64,000 bases of DNA, from NCBI RefSeq assembly GCF_933775445.1, contig NC_065877.1, positions 18,600,001-18,664,000 of the forward strand. Reading direction: 5' to 3'. Positions 58,429 through 64,000 of the stretch are shown here, in pieces; within the stretch, counting starts at the first letter, position 1; each line of letters starts with the position of its first letter. Origin of the DNA: Argentina anserina. Taxonomy: Eukaryota > Streptophyta > Magnoliopsida > Rosales > Rosaceae. The notes beneath the pieces are model-generated. The model did not search any database. It was given only the letters and a program-made list of their open reading frames with translations, and was not told where the DNA came from. The translations under genes were made by a program, and so were the position numbers.

Positions 58429-61400
58429 TGTTATCACGCACTTTGCCCTAAAACCTTGAACTTTTAGAGCCCTAGATTTTTTTTTCTCCACCGCCGGCCG
58501 CCTTCGTCTCCGGCCTCCGGCATCTTCCCGTCGGCGCTCCCCGTTGGCCGCCGCTCCTACTCGCCGCCGCTGCAGACCCCCCTACAGCCCTCCTGCCCCT
58601 GCGACCCCCCTGCAGCCCCTGCATGCAGCCCCCGCAGCCCCTGCATGCAGCCCCCGCAGCCCTTGCACGCAGCCCCTGCGACTCCCCTGCAATCCCCCTG
58701 CATGTAGTCCCTGCAGCCCTTTCGACCCCTCCGCAGCCCCGCACCCCCGCAGGGTTTCCTCCGCATTTGCTCCGCAAAAACATCTTTTTGCCCCGCAAGT
58801 GCCTGCATCAAAGCATTCAAAATTCCTCACCCCGCATATTCACGCAAGAAACGCGAACTTCACAAGAAAATTCTTCGCTCAAGAGAAGCTACTCCCGTCT
58901 TCTACAAACCTTCAAAGGTAAATTTTTCATAAACGTTCCTGCTTTTGAACATATATATATATAAATTATTGGGCGCTATTAGCCTTCTTCATGTCTCTTT
59001 TCCGGCCTTCTTATAACACCGATGAGACCAAAGAGGGATATGATTCCCCTCTTGGTCGACGTTTTTCGTGTGATGGTCCTGAGGGAGTCACGTTATTATT
59101 TAAAGGGAAGAAATCGATTTCGTGTGGTTGTCTGAGTACACCGCTGTTTTGGGTGCGATCATGAGAATCGCCGATATGCATCGAATATTTTGTGACCATA
59201 TACATCACAACTCTTCTAATTCCGGTTACATACTTGAATAGTTTCGATTATTCAAAACCAATACAACCCTCGTTTCTCATGGATACGTCACCATCGCGAC
59301 TGTTATTTGAATGTTTGAGTTTTCTTAAACTCGTGTCTATAAACGATAATCCCAAGGTCTACGTACTCATTTATTTGAATTGATTCATTACTCTGATGCA
59401 GCACTATTTGCTGGCAAAAGATCCCAAAAATAACACATTCTATGTGACACACTTAATGTGATTCAATAAACGTCTATGACGTTGTATTACCAGAGTTGAC
59501 TTTGAACCATACTCCACATCCGAGAAACACATGCCATTTTTGGCACCTATATCTATTTTTTGAGGGAATTTTGGAGATGGAAACGTAACATTCTTCCATT
59601 CTCAAGTAAGCAAACATTTTTGAGCCTCAGGTTAAGGCTCCGCTCAATTCGATATGCAAGATTTTTGTTGCTACGGACTTTTGATTAGTCAATTTATTTT
59701 GACTATGTTTTCTGCTTACTATTTTTCAAGTATGACGTTGACATTGCCATGTTTCTTACTCGAATTTAGCTTAAGTCGTCTATTGGAATTGGAAGCTTGG
59801 TTGTGTTGTATTAAATATTGGCATATTCAATAAAATTTCTCGTATTCCTTGTTTACAAGATGATCTCGTGAGAATTTTATTTGCCTTAACTTAGCATGAA
59901 TGATCAACGTTTGCAACTCACGTGGTTTTTAAATTGGCCGCTTTTGGGTTACATGGGACCCCAATAGCACTACATTCTGAATTTGAACCTTAAAATTTGG
60001 AAAACGGACCTCATAACGTCAAAATTGACGTCGTTTTTCCCGGTTACTGTTTCGGCGTTTCCGAAATGTTTTCCGGTGTTTTACCGGCGTTTTGGCCGCC
60101 TTCCGGCCACTTTCCGGCGTTTCTGGCGCCACCATCCGGTTCCTGCCGGCGTCCCCTGTCGGATAGCAGCCCCGGCCTCCTTGCCGGCCAGCTCCGACTA
60201 CCGCTAGCCGGTTTTCCGGCAATCGGCGCTGCCGGTTCCGGCGAGTTTTCGACGTTTTTTTCATCGTTTCTCGTCATTTTTCCGGCATATGTCCCGCAGT
60301 TTTTATTGCCACGTTTTCCAGTCCAAATTTCACCCGGTTTTGAGTTATTTTGACATGGTTTTCCAGTTAATTTTCTGGTTTTCTCCAAGTCGTTTCATAG
60401 CTCAAACGATTTTATTATTATTGGTGACCACCCACACCAAATGTATGGTTTTTCACCCTAATTGTTTGGTATTCAACTGCTCCAATACCATGTTTTTCCA
60501 ACTCTTAAGTTGAAGAATGTAGTTCTATTGCCATGTGATACACTCGATGGGATTGTACATTTGTTTCAATCCCCCCTCTTACAATATCCTACTGCGTATT
60601 GTCTAGAGAAGTTCACCGCGTCGTTGACTCTCTTAATTTTATTTTGAGCATGTCCCGCCGTGAAATCGAGTGTCTTGCTAATTGCGTAACCACCCACACT
60701 GTCCTACGGCGCAGATAGTTGTTTTACGGATCTCGTGCGGAGATTGTGTTCTATATCTTTATGCCTTGCTAAGTTTTAAAGGCTATACATGCCAATGATG
60801 GATTTTCATCTTGATATTTGTGTTAAGAATGAAGAGGAATAAATATGTCAGATTTAATTTACAATAGCTTTTTCAAGCTTAGACAGTAGCTTTGTTAGCC
60901 TGCAGACATAGCTTTGCTTGCCTGCAGTAGTAGCTTTATGTAACTCAAGATTCTTTGAATCATGGGTTCGGTTTTGCTGTCTCCTCGGTTTTGACATGAT
61001 CATTTTTTGGTCATTTTGAACAAAATATGATGATTTGAGTTCTTTGAAATTCACATGATCATCGATTTTTCATGTTCACGAAGCGATTGGAGGACCACCT
61101 CACCCGTGCTCCACACGGTGAGGCCGTGCCTATCCGTGCCATGCACGGTGAGGCTGAGCCAGCCCCTCCCAGCGGCTCCATGGCATTAAGGCCGTCGTTG
61201 GTGGCATCCCCTCCTTCACAGGAGCTTGTGATGCCTCCCGCGTTTTCTAATGCCTCCATAAGAATCCCTGATGCCCATCGCTCATTTTGCAAAACTTGTT
61301 ATCTTGCTAGATTTCAAGGAAATCCTTATTTACTAAGGCTCTAACCGAGAACATTCCATTCTTACAAAAGTATTTAAGGTGACATTAGTGGACCCTATCC

Positions 61401-61539
61401 AACTGAATGCGGACGTTTTTCGGTATTTTTATGGTATAGGTCAAGAGCATCGACTTGTTGGTCACACGTCGCTTTGCTTTCCACAAGGAACACTGCATTT
61501 GCTAAGTTTTTAGCTATGATCATCATACTAAGGGGCCAC

Positions 61540-62060
61540 CCTTCCCATCCTCTCAAATCTATTTGATTGGATACTGTTGGAGAGTTCACCTCCACGACTT
61601 TGATGATTTCTTTTTATATATCTACTGGGATCGTCGTTGAACATATTATTCCTCATGTTCATTCATTGCACAATCTAGCAGAGCTTGGACTTAGTTATGG
61701 GTACTAACCTACCGATTTTTGCATGGAGATATGTAATGAAGTTGCATGCAGCGACACTTATTCGTTTTAGACCCACAACTTGCCAAGCGTTTAGTGCGTA
61801 CCAGATGGTTACTGGATACGATCCCAACGTTCTTTTCATTAAACGCCTATTTGGTTAAAGTTGTTTATGTGCCTCTATTGTAGTTATCTCAATGGGTCTA
61901 CTTGAAACGATTAAGTATTCTGGTTGGTTATGATTTATGAATCACCAATACTCGTCCGCTATTTCCAGTCTACATCTGTGAATCTCTATCCTGCGATATT
62001 AGCAGATGGTCACTTTGATGAGACATATTTCCTGTCATTAGGGGGAGATATGGAATGCTC
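61540..62060 (+). pseudogene. Copia integrase remnant in the second copy
   Basis: Plus-strand blocks typical of the Copia integrase core and its C-terminal side appear in several frames: LDTVGEFTS, then HVHSLHNLAELG (about 61655-61690), and ADGHFDETYFLSLGGD (to about 62050). Stops interrupt throughout. An equivalent of the first block is in the first copy near 51500; the rest is deleted there. Confidence 0.7.
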
Positions 62061-62240
62061 CCATTCCGGTTTTAACATTAGGAATTGACGTGGTGTGGCA
62101 CTATGTCTCATTAAGATCCTTATTTACTCAAACTGAGCAAATGTGCAACGCATTATCTACCTCCAGAAAGTCAAAGATTCGATGCTCAATGAATTTACCG
62201 ATATTGCTGATGAATGCTCGATTACTCGACATCAATATTT

Positions 62241-63770
62241 AACCCTGAACACATCATTAGTAGTATACAGCAAGAGGGTATCTTTCACAAACCGGGGATC
62301 CAGCCAGGGCTTAGGATCACATCAATTAACACGAATTCATAAAGATATAAAAGGTTGATATAGATTTCGGATTGAATCATAAAAACAGTAAATAAAACCT
62401 AAGCTAATATATACATGTGATCAACCAACCAACACATAAACAATCACCAAAACAACTCATATAAAAGAAACCGAATCAAGCTCTATGACTCCCTTGATAA
62501 TCATGCCGAGACTAGTCCATAAACAACTAAGGTTGGATCATGCAATTTAAGTTCCAAATTAGTAACCTATATGCATAGACACTTAACACATTCAAGTCTT
62601 GCCACTCGGCTTCATTGAACTCTAACATGTTCATCTTACCATATAATCCCAAAGCCATGCATATCGAATTCATTAAGTATGTCACCTACTTAACCCCCAA
62701 TCATGCAATTTCGAAAATCATATAGAAAAGAATAAGCATGTTCATAGCATAAGTCTTTAATCCAACAACCTAAATATCATGCTACAATCGTATACATAAC
62801 ACTTAGAAATCGAAATTGATCATACATAGTACACGGCAGAAACCAAACAGAAAATTCATAAAACCAAAACATGGATTCAAATCCTTTATATAAATTGAAT
62901 CAAGTAGCTATTTCATAGACAAAGTTGAAACAAGATTACACTACACAAATCGCAACTCATCCAAGAACAAGAATAAAACCAAAAACCGAATTGAAACATA
63001 GAGAGAATCATGGTTACACTTTATCAATCAATCGATCCTACAAGGTGTAGCCAAGACTTCTAGGGGAATGGAACCTCTTCTCAATCGTGCTTGAAGGCTA
63101 TAGATAAAGGTGGAGAATGATGGAATCGGTTTTAGGATTTCTTGGAAGGATGAAGGATGAATTCGGCAGAGCTAGGCTTGTGTTTGTGTGTAAGGCTGAT
63201 GATGATCTGAATGGAGAGGCCGAGCCTCTATATATAGGAGTTTAGGAAGCCTCTTGCCGTCCCATTTAGGAGATAGAAACCAATTGGGAAACTGAAATCC
63301 TCTTTGTTATGGATTTTGATTCATGTACTCCATATCCAACTTGATGTAGGAAACCAAGTCCAATAGGGAGATCACTTATAGGGCTGCACGGCATGATACT
63401 TGGTCCAACTAGGAGTAGCTAGGCTGGCCTCCTCTTCTCCTTCTTCAACTCGAACATGATTTCCTTGTTCAACTAGGAATGCATCTCTTCTTCCTTTCCA
63501 AATATGATTTGTCTTTCCTGAAAAGAAATCGACGATTAAGGAATAGGAAAGAATGAAAATAGGAAAGTAGAGTCCTAGTCGAGTAAGAAATCCTAGCTCA
63601 ATAAGGAGTTCTAACACTTAGCACAATTTCATCATCAAATCATTCAATTTCGGCATAGCTCTACTTAGACATAGAAATGACAAATATGAACCTAAAAAAA
63701 CTAAATAAGAAGTAACAAAGCATAAGAATAGGGCATATAAACATTAAGAACGTCACACTTTGTGCTCCTA
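62241..63770 (-). other. LTR-like DNA without coding sequence, probably minus strand
   Basis: On the minus strand a TATATATAG box (about 63236-63228) is followed by a CT-rich leader-like stretch, as in plant LTR U3-R regions. Further along, AT-rich spacer leads to GGCTGGATCCCCGG and the junction with the Copia copy at about 62240. No LTR partner, gag or pol found. An insertion into the Copia copy is likely. Confidence 0.35.
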
Positions 63771-63887
63771 TCAATTGCGAAAGTGACGAGATCGTACATA
63801 AATGTTTTGATGTGCCGGTAAGGTTGGAACTCTCAGAATATGGGAGAATTTCATATGACCTAGTCCTAGCACCGTTGGCATCATCCC

Positions 63888-63997
63888 TGACAGTGGGAAG
63901 GAAGCCGGCGATGGCACAATCGTACAGTGTGGTGTTGTTGGCGCCCGTGGTATTGCACCACAAAACAAGAGCGGCAAACGCAGATATGGACTAGTAA
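63888..63997. repeat. Unidentified repeat, inverted copy of 51309-51414
   Basis: Reverse-complement match to 51309-51414 (see that entry). Frames are open on both strands here (plus 63812-63994; minus 63661-63963), but I recognise no domain. The window ends before the full repeat can be seen. Confidence 0.65.
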
Positions 63998-64000
63998 GGG

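Larger units (their letters stand above)
58247..62240 (+). mobile_element. Second copy of the 49-55 kb Copia-type family, plus strand, 3'-truncated
   Basis: It starts with a 5' LTR (58247-58428, TGTTTCAGGAG to CTAAAACA) and a degenerate primer site TGTTATCACGCAC. It then repeats the first element's leader in the opposite orientation: the C-rich repeat (58555-58760), the GRRFSCDGPEGVTLL-coding stretch (about 59050), the CCGGCGTTTTCCGG-rich stretch (60040-60300) and HGEAEPA-coding sequence (61150). Unlike the first copy it keeps Copia integrase remains: LDTVGEFTS (about 61565), VEHIIPHVHS-like sequence (about 61630), and ILADGHFDETYFLSLGGD (about 62000-62050). It breaks off near 62240 without RT or 3' LTR. 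Confidence 0.8.

Noticed and set aside
1..64000. Search for CRISPR arrays, rRNA, tRNA and other structured RNA genes
   Set aside because: No array with regular spacers and no cloverleaf or rRNA-like sequence was seen by eye; a tRNAscan or Infernal run could still find small RNAs that I missed.

Overview
The window is nuclear DNA from a flowering plant, almost certainly a eudicot. It is AT-rich and intron-containing, with a nuclear rbcS gene carrying a chloroplast transit peptide, GT-AG introns, and more than half of its length in transposon debris. A rosid (perhaps Rosaceae) is my guess from the general look; the sequence alone does not prove it.

Four host genes look intact: a Rubisco small-subunit gene (minus, 4887-5685, 3 exons, 181 aa); an AP2/ERF factor of the DREB A-6 / ERF053-ERF054 type (minus, 14223-15617, one exon, 464 aa); a clathrin light chain (plus, 35345-37960, 3 exons, 350 aa); and a beta-expansin (minus, 41603-42592, 3 exons, 256 aa). 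A fifth, a tetraspanin (minus, 45827-49128, 5 exons), keeps its whole exon layout but has two frameshifts and a damaged splice donor, and an LTR element sits about 147 bp upstream of its ATG. A sixth locus (3433-3975) is a broken mTERF fragment with a 165-bp in-frame tandem duplication. The order tetraspanin, expansin, clathrin light chain, ERF matches what I recall of Arabidopsis At2g20740-At2g20750-At2g20760-At2g20880, so this is probably an ancestral block diluted by transposons.

Layout. 1-3.1 kb: LTR-like debris. 3.4-4 kb: mTERF pseudogene. 4.9-6 kb: rbcS and its light-regulated promoter. 8-8.8 kb: a TA-flanked MITE and a CACTA-type terminal fragment. 9.3-12.3 kb: a decayed endogenous pararetrovirus (Caulimoviridae) with RT/RNase H remains and a promoter/poly(A) region. 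14.2-15.6 kb: ERF. 16.2-21.3 kb: MITEs, a GC-rich dispersed element, a 682-bp hAT element and two LTR-type repeats. 21.6-24.6 kb: decayed Ty3/gypsy gag-protease, a 66-bp tandem repeat array and an LTR-promoter-like region. 26.2-32.7 kb: a CACTA (En/Spm) element with TNP2-like and Transposase_24-like genes, a recognisable 3' end and no visible 5' end. 33.2-34.6 kb: a LINE-type DUF4283 ORF split by a hAT MITE with a perfect 8-bp target duplication. 35.3-49.1 kb: the collinear host genes. 49.3-55.2 kb: a structurally complete Copia-type LTR element (minus) lacking a recognisable reverse transcriptase. 55.6-55.9 kb: a long-TIR MITE. 56.6-57.8 kb: Copia RNase H remains. 58.2-62.2 kb: a truncated second copy of the 49-55 kb family in the opposite orientation. 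62.2-64 kb: LTR-like and unidentified repeat DNA.

The host genes do not form a pathway: they serve carbon fixation, stress transcription, clathrin-mediated traffic, wall loosening and (formerly) membrane microdomains. I found no RNA gene, no CRISPR array and no clearly new biological system. The most interesting material is the genome-decay record: nested insertions with readable target duplications, an LTR element next to a dying gene, and a pararetroviral relic whose RT active-site tyrosine is a stop codon.
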